From Carnegiea gigantea (lineage: Eukaryota; Streptophyta; Magnoliopsida; Caryophyllales; Cactaceae), in the NCBI GenBank assembly GCA_029747015.1, contig JAKOGI010000025.1, forward strand, positions 898,501 to 962,500: 64,000 nt of DNA. Reading direction: 5' to 3'. Every line of letters starts with the position of its first letter. Position 1 is the stretch's first letter. Below, piece after piece: positions 1 through 12,593 of this stretch. The position numbers and the translations under genes are program-made. The notes below the pieces were generated by a model. The model had not been told where the DNA came from, did no database searches, and saw only the letters and a program-made list of their open reading frames with translations.

Positions 1-170
1 CAACCCACCTGACAAAAACCTTCTGTGAAACAACCTTTTTTTTTCCCCGTCTTTTGCAGACAATAATGGTTTTTACTATCCTTTATAGGTTGTAACATCA
101 TTTGCAATTTAACCACCCACCTTAGCACCAACCCCCCCCCCCCAAAAAAAAAAACAAAGGGCAAGAAAGA

Positions 171-171
<1 letters not shown>

Positions 172-246
<75 letters not shown>
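172..246. repeat. (GT)n(GA)n compound microsatellite
   Basis: About 19 GT units (172-210) run directly into 18 GA units (211-246). They lie inside the last visible intron of the SKU5-like gene, next to a C12-A11 homopolymer pair at 132-154. Reading frames across it (His-Thr or Leu-Ser repeats) are artefacts. Confidence 0.97.
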
Positions 247-252
<6 letters not shown>

Positions 253-831
253 GGTCTCAAAGGAATTACTCTGACAGTCTCTGCTCAAGCTTGAGCATGA
301 GTAATAGACTTTTGCTAGTACTTTGGCGGAGTGTCTTTCAGAGAACAGGTATATTGGTTGAATCATGGCAGTATGGGGAGAAAAATCCAAGCAGCCACTT
401 ATTCAATGACAACGATTAACGACACTGCCTTGCTAGAACAAAGTGGTGGTGAAAAATGTATGTTGTACATTTAGGTCCCTAACTAGTGGGAAAAGGCTTC
501 ATTTGGCTTGGACATATTAGAAATATACTAATGAAAGCAATACTAGAAGTTGTCACTATTTCTCGTCCTTAGTTCATAGAAATATTGATCTCCCTTGTTC
601 ACAGATTAATCACTGAAGAGTGAACCCTAGGCCTAAAGATCAAGCAGATTTCTTTTATCAACACCACACCATGTCCCACATCCAGAAAAGCTCCAGAAAG
701 CAAGTACTACATGGCTGACGAAATCTCATCCCCTTATTAACATTGATGCATCCCCGTTCATAGCAAGTTACATCACTTAAGCAATTCCACTGCATAGGTA
801 TGACATTACCAAACGCAATCAATGCAAGTAC

Positions 832-3800
832 CTGAGTGGTGCAACGAGCAACTGCATCCCCTTTGTTGTAAATAGACCTGCTGTTCTCCGTCCAGGTTCC
901 ATAATCCATACTAACAATTCAAATGAGAAAATTGTAAGCTTTATGTTTCAGCACACAAAGGGTAAAGACAAAGAAACTCTAGGATCAGAACTTTGAGCTC
1001 ACCCCACAACAAAGAAGGCATATCCATCCAAATGATAAGTCTGAACAGTCATACCATTGTTTTGAAGTATAATCTCTACAAAGCCTTTATAAGTTGCATT
1101 TATTACTGAGGTATCAACCCTTGAAGGTCTGTTCATTGGCCTGTTTGGAAAATCAAGTTTGTATACTCCAGGTACATCGAACTGTTGTGCAAGTTTTAAA
1201 GGTGTTGACGGTGTGAAATAGGATATACCATTAAGAGTGGTACGCCACTTCCCATTGATAAGCTCTGCAGGCCTATTGACGATCACATAGACGTCTGTGA
1301 CTGTGATTTGACCATATCTGAAAGATCCCTGAGGGTTGGGACGAGCCCCACTTGCAGTCAGATTCCATCTTCAGAAAACAAGTGCATAGAGCAACAAAAA
1401 AATAGTCAGCAAAAAAATGAGAAGGGATAATCTGAAGCATGACACATATATCAAGTGCAAAATTCTGAATTTACGTAGGCTATGGATGGTAATGTTAGAA
1501 ACTATTAAGGAATTCAGCTCCATTATGTGCCACAGGAGCCAGGCAACACTTCCTACAACTATACAAGTACTGGCAGCAACTTCTTTTTTTTGGTTGGGGG
1601 GGGGGGGACAAAGAAAAAAAATACTAAAAAAAGAATTGCACTTTATTATAACCTTATGGATCTTGCTTGAGTCATGGAGTAAGATGGATCTAACACATTA
1701 GGAGGATCTGGAAGAGGACCTGAAGCGGCCCCTTGAGAGTTGGAGTAATGCAAGACGGAAACTCCAACAGCTTTACTCCAAGCAGAGTTCACAAACCGAG
1801 GACTGGCAACAATGTAGTAATCACTTCTTGCATCTTGATCCATGGTGACTAAGAACGAGTACGATTGACCAACATGAATATCCATGTCTGTATAGTTCTG
1901 CTGAATTGTATATGAGCCTTCTGTTTCAACTAGGATTAGATTGTGATTCTGGATTCTGAAATTTAAGCTGGTAGAAATCCCAACATTTGACACCCGTATA
2001 CGATATGTCTTCCCTGTTGAATAATTTCCATAAAGGAGAAAAAGGAAAGCATGTATTACATACCAGCAGAGTCATATAGATGAGAGAAAACCTCAGAGTA
2101 AAAAAGAAAGTAAAGCGCTTCTAAGCAACCTTCAAAAAACAGAAGTTTTTCACTGATAAACTGATGCCATAACACAAAGGCTAAGAATGTTTACACTCCG
2201 GGGGGGGGGGGGGAATGTGAGAGTGGTTCCTTACTTCCTTCGAATTCAGTGTAACAGATGATTTGAGAAGCCTAGTGGTATTTCTACTCAACTAAGTAGT
2301 GTGATATATTAAGAACCACATAGATTATTTTTCTATCTTACTATGAGGAATGTGCTCCTTTATATGATCACCCTTGACACGTCCACTCCTTTTCCTATGA
2401 ACAAAACAAAAAAACAAGTTAAAAGGAAACAAAAGGAAAAAAGCTTTGGATCATTTATCATCTCCACAGGGTGAAGAAATCTGAACTGAATAAAGTTGGA
2501 TTCTGGCAGGTATAAAAAGTTAGCACAATTCACACCTAACTATTCCACGAACACAAGCAAACAGCTTCACGAAATTTTCTGTATGGAGTTTTCTTTGATG
2601 TTGACCTCTGACTGTGGTTCATTTAAAGTTCCAAGTCCTTTGCCAAACTCACTACAAGCATGTTATTGGGTAAAGGCAAGTGTCCCCCCAATAGGTCTTT
2701 AACAATCGGGCACAGTTATCAATAAAAGAAGCCTATTTTCTACTGTGCTTTTGTGGAACAGCCAACATGGACTTTCCAAGAGAAACAAACTCCTCCAAAG
2801 GAGTAAGATGGGAACAAGCAATGCAAATCACTCTCGTTTCAAAAGAACTCCCTTCACTACATGCAATTTAGCAAAGAACATGAATTCAGAAAGCTCTCAT
2901 GTCATTCCACTTAACAAAGACCATCTTTTTCAACTCAACCAAGATGTACCTGGTTCTACATTCACTGAAAGGTAATTAATATTTTCAGGAACAACAGCTG
3001 CATCGTAGCGATACGGACCGAGTCCATTGAAAAGCACACCATCAGGGACACCAAGTTCACGTCCTTCTTCAACATCTTTCCTAAGTTCCTGTTATCCATT
3101 GAAGAAGACTAATTCAGCTGAAATTGTACAGAATACTGTCTCAGTGCAAATGAGAACAAAAGTCATCCTAACCTTGTGACTCTTTATGTACCATTCACTA
3201 ATCAAAAGGGTAATGTCTCCATCTGGGGTTGCAAAGGGTATAGGGATGATGTCCCTGTTGTTTATAGTTATTCCCCCATACCCACCAGAAGCTCTCTGAA
3301 AGTTCAGAGAAGGAAAGTAAAAGAAACTCCCTATCTGATCTTTAACTTGAAAATCATATGTCCAGTTCCAGCCAGAAGGAATTGGGCAGTTTGTCCCGGA
3401 AACACCATCCTGCCAAGAATTTTTTCTTTGCTGTACACCAGCCCTGCATTTGCCTAAAACATATTAAAATGTCTTTTGTGAATCTCAGTAATACAGAATA
3501 CCAACTCTAATACAGAATTTATTTCATAGAAATTTACCAAGTTAGAAGCAATGGCTCATCGAGGTCATTCCTGACATTGACAACTACATTCCAGTTTGTT
3601 GTGACATTAAGAATTGGTCCCGGGAATTGCCCATTGACAGCAATGACCTGATATAGGAGGGATAATGAAACAAACAGCTGTACACATTAGCATCTCAACG
3701 ATCAAGCAGCTGCTAGATATGAAATTACAGTAGGGAAGAACCACAAACAAGGGTCTCAAAAACAAACATAAGTAACCTTAACTCAAACCAAACTAGCGGC

Positions 3801-4983
3801 CCAAAGTCCCACCTAAGAAATTCTTCTTTTGGGAAGGGGGAGCATAAATAAAAATATATCCAACTTTACCTCTCAATCAAAAAATCAATATAAAACTCAG
3901 GTCGCAATATCCGGAAACTAATGTCGAGCGTTCCAACTTCTTTATGGATACATAAAAAGGTCCTTGAGTTGTCATACAAGCTGTGACATTAATAACATCT
4001 TCCATCACAAAGCCAAAACCAGCCATACACCCGTAGCCTAATGTGTCTTGCACATAAACATAAAAGATATTTTTTTTAAACAAAAAAAGTCCAAGATTGC
4101 GACGAATCACCGCCATGGTGATACACAAAGAAGCATAAAGTCCACAAAAGCAAATCGATAGATGCCGGATGCCACAGCATAGATCCAAATGCAGTAAGGT
4201 AGACTGATCCAAGCATCCCCACTTGACAGGGATAAGCCCCATCACGGTCGAAATTGCCAAGGTAAGATTACAAACGACAAAAGATCGACCCTTGCGTTCA
4301 ACATAGTAAACTAAGCACGATTACACATCATTTTCAGTGTAAATGAAGGCCATATGAATCGATTCAAGCAGTTAATCCCACCTTAATATCACATAATATG
4401 GAAGCACAGCTTCCCACAAAGCCACTTAAGCAGAAATCTCTCTGGGCGGTCGTTTTTGCTACTGACGATTTCACAAAAGGCTCAAATATCCAAAAGGGTT
4501 CTCCAACCCAACAGGGACACAGTCAAGATTAAGCATAACTTGAAGCAAAAAAGCTCAGTAGTCATCAAGAAAACATAACAAAGCAAGTAGAGCTATGAAA
4601 CTCAATCATAAATGCGATGATTTCAGCAACAACAACCAGGAAAACAATTACTCGCTGATGCCACCACTGATCGAGAATAATATACTCAACCCCGATCAAA
4701 CAAAACTACCAATTATAGACTTATAAGATTAGCAGAGATAGCAAAATGCAGAACTGAATTGATGAACCCACCAAGAGTCACGACCCAACAAACAATGTGA
4801 AAGAAAAATGGAGAAATAAAGAAGACCCAGAACCTGTTGCTTGACACCAAGAGGAGCAGCAGTGATATATGAAACTCTCCAATCAAAATACACATATGGG
4901 TCTTCTCCAAAACACGATCCAATCAAACCCAACAAGCTTATCACTGAAAGATAAACACCCCACAATTGAGCCACCCACCACAT
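832..4983 (-). CDS. SKU5-similar (SKS) multicopper-oxidase-like protein, 3' end beyond window
   Basis: Seven exons read on the minus strand: 4983-4834, 3647-3538, 3443-3173, 3088-2950, 2013-1653, 1368-1003 and 910-832. They join in phase into 492 codons; intron 7 runs from 831 off the left edge, so about 50 C-terminal residues, with any GPI-anchor signal, are outside. The first exon encodes a hydrophobic signal peptide followed by EDPYVYFDW, typical of mature SKS proteins. Later landmarks are NGQFPGPILNVT, QDGVSGTNCPIP, VGISTSLNFRIQNHN, RPNPQGSFRYG and YHLDGYAFFVVG. The three-cupredoxin family acts at the cell surface and wall in directional growth. Laccase copper ligands are missing: the HWHG site reads TWAG and the HPxHLHG site reads YHLDG, as in SKU5-type proteins, so oxidase activity is doubtful. 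Which SKS member this is cannot be decided here. Confidence 0.93.
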
Positions 4984-5190
4984 TCTCTCTTTTTTTTTTT
5001 TCCCCTCTCTCTCTAAACTTCAGATGCAGCAGGAAGAGGAAGGGAAGGAGAGAGAAAGTTGAAGATTTGGGGGTGAGCCCAGATGGGCAATGGTGCATGA
5101 TGATGTGGCGGGCGTGTTCACATAGGATTGCGAAGTGGCCATGGCTAGCAGTGCTGGTGATAACTCTTTGGGGCCCCCATTTTTGCGGTT

Positions 5191-5198
5191 TTTTATAG
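5191..5198 (-). promoter_or_regulatory. TATA box of the SKU5-like gene
   Basis: Read on the minus strand the bases are CTATAAAA, about 208 bases upstream of the ATG at 4983. A start about 30 bases downstream would give a 5' UTR of roughly 180 bases, which includes a CT/GA-rich tract (4985-5015) common in plant leaders. No other TATA lies closer to the start codon. Confidence 0.6.
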
Positions 5199-5735
5199 AT
5201 TTGTGCCTGTGATTGTGTTTCTCGTCGGTGTTGAAGTTGCTTTTTTCTGTTCTTATTCGATCATTTTCTCTCTTTCATGCTTTGCTTTCTTTCTTTTTTG
5301 ACCGTTGCTCTTTCTTTCTTTTTTTTCATAAACTTTGTAAAAGCTTAATTAGGGACTATGGGGTTGCTTGATTGTAGCCAATTAACCATAGACAGGTTGT
5401 CAACCACATAAATTCTTAGGTGAGACCGCCTCACATAATGGTTATTGTGAAACAAACTTTTTTCAAGTGAAAGTTTTGTGGCAACTAATAATATGGTTTG
5501 GAGTGACTTTTAAATTTAGGAGTGACTAATAGTTCATTTAGGAGTGACTGTAATATAACACAATTCGAACACAAAAGCAAAAAATTAAACATGAAATCTG
5601 ATGCATTTAAAAACTTGAGGTGTAACCACTAAATGAAAACTTCATCAGCAACCAAACATTCACTTAATAAAAGCGTAATAGTTTGATGAAAATAAATTAG
5701 GAACAACTCATGTTTAAACATATTATTTTTTGTTC

Positions 5736-5851
5736 ATTTTATTAAAGCCAAGCTGCCATTGACTCACATAAATGTAGAGTTTTTCTATCACATATTTTCT
5801 CCATTTATAAGATTTAAAGTTCAAACTCGAAAACAAATATTAAATCACTTA
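5736..5851. repeat. Dispersed repeat, copy 1 of a diverged pair
   Basis: Shares a colinear 115-base pattern with 8331-8445: ATTTTATTAAAG, then a CTGCCATTGACT or CTACTGTTGACC block, then CACATATTTTCTCCATT or CATATATTTTCTCCATT, then an AAACTCGAA or GACTCGAACCC block. The last block resembles a tRNA B-box/T-arm, so a decayed SINE is possible. No TSD is visible. Confidence 0.4.
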
Positions 5852-8330
5852 AGCGAATATCGGAATATATGTTGGTATGTTTAAATAAACTATGATAATC
5901 GTATCTTTTGTGCAAGAGGTTTTATCTAATAGTGAGACTAAATAAATATTCATTTTTCTTTTCCAGCCCAAAAGAACAGGCTCACGGCATCGTTTGATTC
6001 AAGCTCCTAAGTGTCTCCGATTGGGATTCATTAGGGCTGGATTGGTACTTATGGGGTTGAGCCCAGCCCAGCCCAGCCCATGCTATGTCGCAGTAATATC
6101 CAAAAAAACAGTGCCCAATCCATGCTAATGGCCACCGTAGATTAGCCATAATCTCCAACATTATAGACCACCATGTTATCAATTTTTTTAATTTTTTTGG
6201 CCTTCAAAAAAAAAAAAAGCTAGCAAATTCATTTCAATCTGTAATTTTCCTCTTTCCCCGAAATGACTACATTCGTGACTTATTAGGCAAAGTCTAAAGT
6301 TTGGATAGAGGGGTTGAAATGGATTGAATAGTGCATCAATAATTCTGCTTGTAGGAGAATTTGATGCATACAAATTTCAAAATAATTGGTTATAGTACCT
6401 CTATTTTAATTTTTACCTCTATTTTAATTTTTATCATTGTATTTCAATAAAAATTGTTAATGTATTCATATTTAGTAAGAATATTTCACAAGACCTGTCT
6501 CAACTAGTACTGATTTTCATATTATAAATCAATATAGCTTGTAATAAATTAATAGACAAAGTTTGTCAAAGTAAAATTTTTTAAACTGGTTGAGTATTCT
6601 ATTTTATGACAATTACACTATTCAATATTACATGTTAGTATATATCCTTGACAAGATATGCGGTGGTTACAACCCCTCCAATTGTTCAAGTGTATACTAC
6701 GTACGTTTGGCCAGATTAGTAGTATATCACAACCTGCTACTGAATGTACATATAACTCTTGTCTCTCATATGTTACTCTTGTCGATGTATGTTATTTAAT
6801 GGTAGTTTAGGTCTTGGGTTTGTTAACTTTGAGCAGATATTCTAATTAATTAATGACCTTAATTCCTATTTAATTTCCTACCACACAATATAGTTGTAAC
6901 TTGTAAGTAATATTGGCTATATTTGGTGCTTTGCCACGAAGACCAAACATGGTAAAACTACCAATGTTTACCACATTTTACATGTTTAAGGTTACTTTTC
7001 TCCAATAGAATTAATCACTTGATGCATTAATTTGTGAGTGGAGGGAGTAAATATATTATGTTAATATCACATTGAATTGACAATTTTCAGCGGGTTGGAC
7101 CAACTCATTCAATGTGTAGGGACACATGACAACATTTGAGAGTGTTAAATAGTAAAATAAAATTAAATAATTAACAAAAAATTGGCCAACTAATCTTTGT
7201 CAAATCTCATGATCATAAAGGGGCAAATGGAATCGATGGATGTGTAGACAAAATTATAATTGTTTTCACGCCCCCGTCCTCATTGTCACTCACATGCTGC
7301 CTTTCTTTTCTCTTTTGGCTTGTCCAATAATTTCCAAACAATAATTGAATATTTATATAATTGATTGCAAGATTGGTCTATGACAAATACCAGTTCTCCA
7401 AATTTTGACTCTTGTAGCAGAAGAATCTTTTTTCACGAGAAAATTATATAAGATTTACGGAACTCCTTATTAGAGGTTATATTATACATGGTTAAGAACA
7501 AAATTGGTGTTCATGAGAGTTTCATTTATTTTTCTCCATCGAAAGATTTAATGATTTATCATGTTATTTTAGTTATAAATCTATTTGAATATGGTACTTA
7601 TTGTCGATGCCATATGATTTTCGATTAGTTCAATCTTTCTCTACTTTCAAAAATAAAAAGAGTGATATATTTTAGCCTTTTCAATAATAAAAGGTGTTTA
7701 CATTAGGAAAAAAAAGGTTTTATGAAGGAATTAGTATTGTATTTTTCCCTCTACTTAGGTGGAGTATTGGAATACTCTAAGTAGAAATATCGTCAACTGA
7801 AAAAGGGCTAAATACATAATTGAGATCGGAAGTCCAATGAAATCCAAAACTTATATCATACATTCGAGAATATGTACTCTCATGTGTTACATAAATAAGT
7901 ATATATTAAAAATAAAATATATAATAAGTACATCATAAAAAAAATACATAAATTAGATAAGGAGCATGTAAACTCAAATTTACATGATAATTTGCCAATG
8001 AAAACAAAGGCATGTTACATCCACATGTCCCCAAATGGAAATTTATGCATAAATATTCACAGAAGACAAATATATGAGTGAAAGATGCGACATTGATTTA
8101 AAATTATGATCTTCATATGTCCCATTCATGTCTTCGGTAAACTACCAAGTCAAGTTGGACAGATTATTTTTGGAAACTTAGAATTAATGATTTTCATAAT
8201 AAAAACTTATTCATAAAGAAGTTATTGGTATATTAATCAAATTGAAGAATAATTTTTGAGAACTTAGGTAGACTTTCAAAACACAAAAATATCGAACAGT
8301 TTATTTATTTATTTTTTGTCTTGATCTTCT

Positions 8331-8445
8331 ATTTTATTAAAGTTGAACTACTGTTGACCAAATAAGAGGTAGGGTTCTCCCAAGTCCTATCATATATTTT
8401 CTCCATTCACAAGACTCGAACCCAAGATCTTGTTTAAGGATATTG
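8331..8445. repeat. Dispersed repeat, copy 2 of a diverged pair
   Basis: Partner of 5736-5851 in the same orientation. It keeps a better tRNA-like GACTCGAACCCAAGATCTTG block at its right side. The two copies are old and differ by many substitutions and small indels. Confidence 0.4.
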
Positions 8446-9748
8446 AACAAATTTACAACCAATATATACATATGATAAAGTTTGGATCTTAATAAGTTAA
8501 TTTCTAATTGAATCGATCTCTATGCAATATAAATGAGACGGTGTATATTTAATCTGAAGTAATTACAACACAAAAATAAATTTATAAAAATAGAATTTTT
8601 ACTACTTCTATAATACCATCAATGAAGCTGAAGTGATGTATGATCAGACACAAAAGTATACCATTAGTTGACCAAAAAGAATTAAAATTCAAAGATCAGA
8701 GAAACCCTTTATCAACATCTTAATCAATTCACTAATTAAAATATTTAGCATTGGAATGGTACAAGTGGCAAATTTACATCTAATCATTTCATATACGAAT
8801 ATACCCAAAGTTTCAACAAATTAAACACTCTTAAGACGATGATAAAACATAGTTTTTCAATGCTTTATTGCCACCAATTACTTGGAAACACTTTATACCT
8901 CTTCCTCAAACTACTCCATTGTGAATTTCAATACCATAAGTTGACACATTGACAATCCATTGTTTTGTCGAATAAAAAATTTGGCCAATGATTTTTTTTT
9001 TTTTGGTGGGTTCAAATGAGTCACGAAGGCAGTACAATATAATTGGAGGAGAGAAAATCGACTATTAGACCTAATGTACTCATGACCTCAATTTTAACTA
9101 CTTGGTTAAAATCTCATCGGTATTTGGCTAATAAAGTTAGAATATCAGAAAGCACTTGCTAATGCTGAATACTGTCATCGCTTATCTTGCTTAAGAATTG
9201 TGGAACTTTACCAATCAAAATTTAAAAATAAAGAGGAAATATTTACAAAATTCTAAAATGTTTAAACATCTCATGGTGCTTCCTCATGTATGCACTTCAT
9301 CTTTTCATCTCTATGAGCATGCTTGATTAATGATGAATTAATTAGTTAAGCCATGTTGCTTACAGTAGTATGGTTAAGATGTCACTTGTAAGTAATTGTA
9401 AAAAGTTTTTACGGAACTGTAAAAAAATTATAAGTAATAAGCAATTGTTAAAGATTGTAAGTAACTATAAGAAACCTTAAGAAATTACAAGAAGTTACAA
9501 TATGATGCAACCATGTAATTTCTTAAGCATCTAATTTCACAGTATTTAAATTAAACAAAAAACTTGTGGGTATATTTTTGGACGTGGTAAATAAAATTAG
9601 GAGTTTCTTTTCACAAAAATACACCAAAATACATCATTGGTTAAACTAATTATCAGGTATCAATATAATTATGTTGGGAAACAAATATTCGAGAAAAAGG
9701 AAGCTAATAGTGGTTGTCCAAATATATGTGGCCAAGATGTTTCTATAG

Positions 9749-10538
9749 CCACCATGATTGAATTGGTTTGGAGCAACTTAAATGGGATCCGTTTCTAAAA
9801 ACTTCCTACCAACACGTATGTATTTAGTATTTCCACTATTTCACATCCTTGGCTGCATTGTCAAATTATTCATTTATTGTATTTTAAAAAATAGACAGCA
9901 AATATATACTAACAAATTAGGCCAATAATAATTTATTCATGCAATGGCCCCATCTATTTAATGTATTTGGTCATGTGAGTTTCTTTACAAAGAAAAATTG
10001 TTTGTAGGAAAATATATGGGTTTATGTTCGGTTTGATTTGAATGTTTGATCTAATTATAGTTAGGTTTTTTTTTCTTCAACTTATCATAAATACTTATTC
10101 TCAATACTTAACACTAATTAGCGCTAACAAATACTCGCAAGACTAATCAAAATTTATCAACACCTACTTATTTTTTTAATTGAATTTATAATTATCAACA
10201 CTCGTTAACATCGATCATTATTCATTAGCATTAATTAATACATAACACTAACTTAAATATCAAATCAAATATAATTCGAGTCATTCAATTTAAATTTCAA
10301 GTTTCAGGTTAATTTTGTAAGCTCTTGCTATCATGATTGAATGAACTACTAGGGGCTATATGAGATCAATGTATAAAAATTTCCTAAACTATTTTTCACC
10401 CTTGCATATCTTAAGTCCGTTGCATCAGTCCAATTATTTATTATTATTTTAGAAAAAAAATCATTCACAGTGTCACCAAATATACTAACAAATTAGGCCA
10501 ATAATAATCTATCTATACAGTGAACCCATCTATCAAAT
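9749..10538. repeat. Diverged direct duplication (about 210-base units)
   Basis: The unit at 9749-9966 recurs at about 10333-10538. Shared blocks in order are ATGATTGAAT, AAAACTTCCTA or AAATTTCCTAA, CACTATTTCACATCCTTG or ACTATTTTTCACCCTTG, GCATTGTCAAATTATT or GCATCAGTCCAATTATT, and CTAACAAATTAGGCCAATA, ending in CCCATCTAT. About 370 bases separate the copies. The origin is not identified. Confidence 0.45.
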
Positions 10539-10991
10539 ACAGAAATTACACGTGTAATTAACAAGAAAAAGAATATTCCACCTGTAATTTCCTCTCTGCT
10601 TGCCCACTCACCTTCATTCATTCTCACCCCTACATTACTGGCAATTTCTCATATGTTTTCGGGGGCACATATTATCATATTTTTATTATTTATGTGTGTA
10701 TATTTTTTATATATATATTTATTATATATTATTTTTTAATATATATTTATTGATGTAATTTTTAAAAGTATATGTTTTTATAAATATGATACAAATATTG
10801 TTACATTATCCCCTCTCTCGATAATTTTTTTCATATACCCTTGAGAACACATATACTTATTATTTATGTGTATATATTTTTTACCTTGTCCTATATTTAT
10901 TTTCTTATTATACATTTGATAACGTGGCTTCGGTATAATGTACATCTTGCACTCTCTCACTTGCCAACAGTGAAAGAAGCTCTGTACTGTC

Positions 10992-11066
10992 TGACGTCAC
11001 CCAAGCCATACCACCTGTCACCCACCTACTGCCCACGTGGAGGGGAAGATGCCAGCGGGACACGTG
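10992..11066 (+). promoter_or_regulatory. bZIP-type promoter cluster (TGACGTCA and two CACGTG)
   Basis: A palindromic TGACGTCA (10992-10999) and two CACGTG G-boxes (11034-11039 and 11061-11066) lie 350-425 bases upstream of the DUF538 start codon. The second is embedded in ACACGTGTC, a strong ABRE-like context. Such spacing fits a bZIP (ABF/HY5/TGA-type) responsive promoter; regulation is inferred from the motifs only. No clear TATA was found nearer the gene, whose leader is CT-rich. Confidence 0.55.
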
Positions 11067-11262
11067 TCGGTCCTCAAATGCCAAGAACACGGAAATATCG
11101 TGGACCTCGCCGCAGAGGATTGGACAATTTATTGAAGGGTCCCACAATCCCCACCAATAATTGATCATTCTTCTAAAAAATCCTCTCTGTAGCCCTGCTG
11201 GCAAGTGTCATCGTCCCCCTTCATCTTCTTCATCCTCCCCGCAAATCTCTCTCTGTGTCTCT

Positions 11263-11278
11263 CCCCCCCCCCCCCCCC
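11263..11278. repeat. C16 homopolymer in the presumed 5' leader of the DUF538 gene
   Basis: Sixteen consecutive C bases inside a CT-rich leader (11237-11330). This is one of many long C or G runs in the window. Its real length may be uncertain if the assembly is noisy at homopolymers. Confidence 0.9.
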
Positions 11279-11415
11279 TCTCCTCTGTTCTTAATCTTCC
11301 CATTTTCTCTCTCCTTAAACCCTAACAAAAGTTCTCCCCCTTTTGAGTAAAACCCTCTTTGGTTTTCTCTCTCCATGATTTAGCCCACAAATTAAATAAA
11401 ATTAAACCCAGAAAG

Positions 11416-12105
11416 ATGGGCAGCCATTACAGAGTTAGCGCAATATGGGTAGTGATTTTGGCGATGTGGGCAATCGAGACGACGAGTTTTGGGACCTGGG
11501 CATTGAGTGTTTCGTCGATATACGACGCGTTGAAGTCTCACGGGCTCCCAATGGGTTTGCTTCCAGAAGGGGTGAATCACTTCAAATTAAGTGATGATGG
11601 GAAGTTCGAGGCGTATTTAGAACAACCCTGCAATGCCAAATTCGAAAGCGAATTTCATTACGATCGAAACGTTTCCGGGGAACTGGGTGTTGGGTATATC
11701 CGAAACTTGACGGGCGTTTCAGCCCAGGATCTCTTTCTCTGGTTCCCTGTTAAGGGTGTTCGGGTCGACATTCCAAATTCTGGGATTATCTACTTTGATG
11801 TTGGTGTTGTGTATAAGCAGTTTTCTGCCTCCTTGTTCGAAAAACCCCGCATTTGCGACACCTCAGCTCATCCCAATGGATTGATCAAGGTATGAATCGT
11901 ATTATTTTGATTTGGTTTGTTTTTTAGAGATAAGAAGTTTGGTGGGATTTGTTTGTTTTATGAATTTGATTGATTATATGCGATGTTTATGGTCTGTGAT
12001 TGAAGACAATGCTGATTGGTGCTTTTGGATTTGCAGAAGTTGAAAAGAATTCTACAATATCCCTTTACTCATGGGAAGAAAGATGCAAGGGATGATGTTA
12101 TGTAG
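11416..12105 (+). CDS. DUF538 family secreted protein
   Basis: Two exons, 11416-11889 and 12037-12105, joined in phase (AAG|gtatg and tttgcag|AAG) give 180 residues. An upstream in-frame GTG at 11359 is ignored; the ATG at 11416 is followed directly by a hydrophobic signal peptide (about residues 9-30). The DUF538 domain follows: SIYDALKSHGLPMGLLPEGV, YLEQPCNAKFESEFHYD, GELGVGYIRNLTGVSAQDLF and LWFPVKGVRVDIPNSGIIYF. The second exon adds a short basic tail beginning KLKRILQYPF. DUF538 proteins are plant-specific, small and usually secreted or endomembrane; a lipid or chlorophyll-breakdown-related role has been proposed for some, but none is established here. Upstream G-boxes suggest stress- or light-linked expression. 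Confidence 0.95.
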
Positions 12106-12587
12106 CAGCTGCAGTGTTTGGTTAATCAACATAGAAGGGAGAGAATCAATCAGCTTATTTAATACTGGGTCTATCCTATGTCAGTCCTTGTACATTGTGT
12201 CTGTAGGGTCTTCAATTCCTGTTTAAAGCATGTTCTATGATCCAGTGTTGCGTGCCTGCTTGCAGTTTTCCTGTATAGTGCAGAGTTGGGGTTCTTGTTC
12301 TTCTTGCTGTGGTCAAAGAGCAATTTTGGTCCTTGAATTTGGTTGAGTAAATATTGGGGTAAAATCAGGAGGCATCAGCGTTACAAGCATGTTGCTTATA
12401 TAATATAGATGGGATGAAGGAGCAGCAGATGAGAAGGCGATGCCATTTGGGTAATCATCCTGCTAAAAGTTGTGATGTGTGTTCAAATTCTTTGTTATAC
12501 GAGCATAAGATGCAAGATTTGGGTTTCCTCTTGTAGTGTCAATATTGCTTGATGATATAATAAGATGCTATACATGATCTTTATGGT

Positions 12588-12593
12588 AATAAA
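12588..12593 (+). terminator. Candidate poly(A) signal AATAAA of the DUF538 gene
   Basis: AATAAA in a T-rich setting 480 bases past the stop codon. It would give a 3' UTR of roughly 500 bases. Other signals could be used; there is no transcript evidence. Confidence 0.35.

Larger units (their letters stand above)
5200..10980. other. AT-rich intergenic region, no gene recognised
   Basis: No reading frame here has a recognisable protein or credible codon pattern. It contains a short CAGCC-type repeat (6060-6080), a diverged dispersed repeat pair (5736-5851 and 8331-8445) and a diverged direct duplication (about 9749-9966 and 10333-10538). An AT-rich stretch at 10050-10290 has weak inverted TTTGATTTGA-like ends and may be an old MITE. 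Otherwise I see nothing. Confidence 0.6.

Noticed and set aside
109..390. 93-codon minus-strand frame with SLSLSL and THTHTH runs
   Set aside because: It is a translation of the (GT)n(GA)n microsatellite inside an SKU5-like intron.
10992..11066. Bidirectional promoter for a gene to the left
   Set aside because: No coding sequence is found leftward for more than 5 kb.
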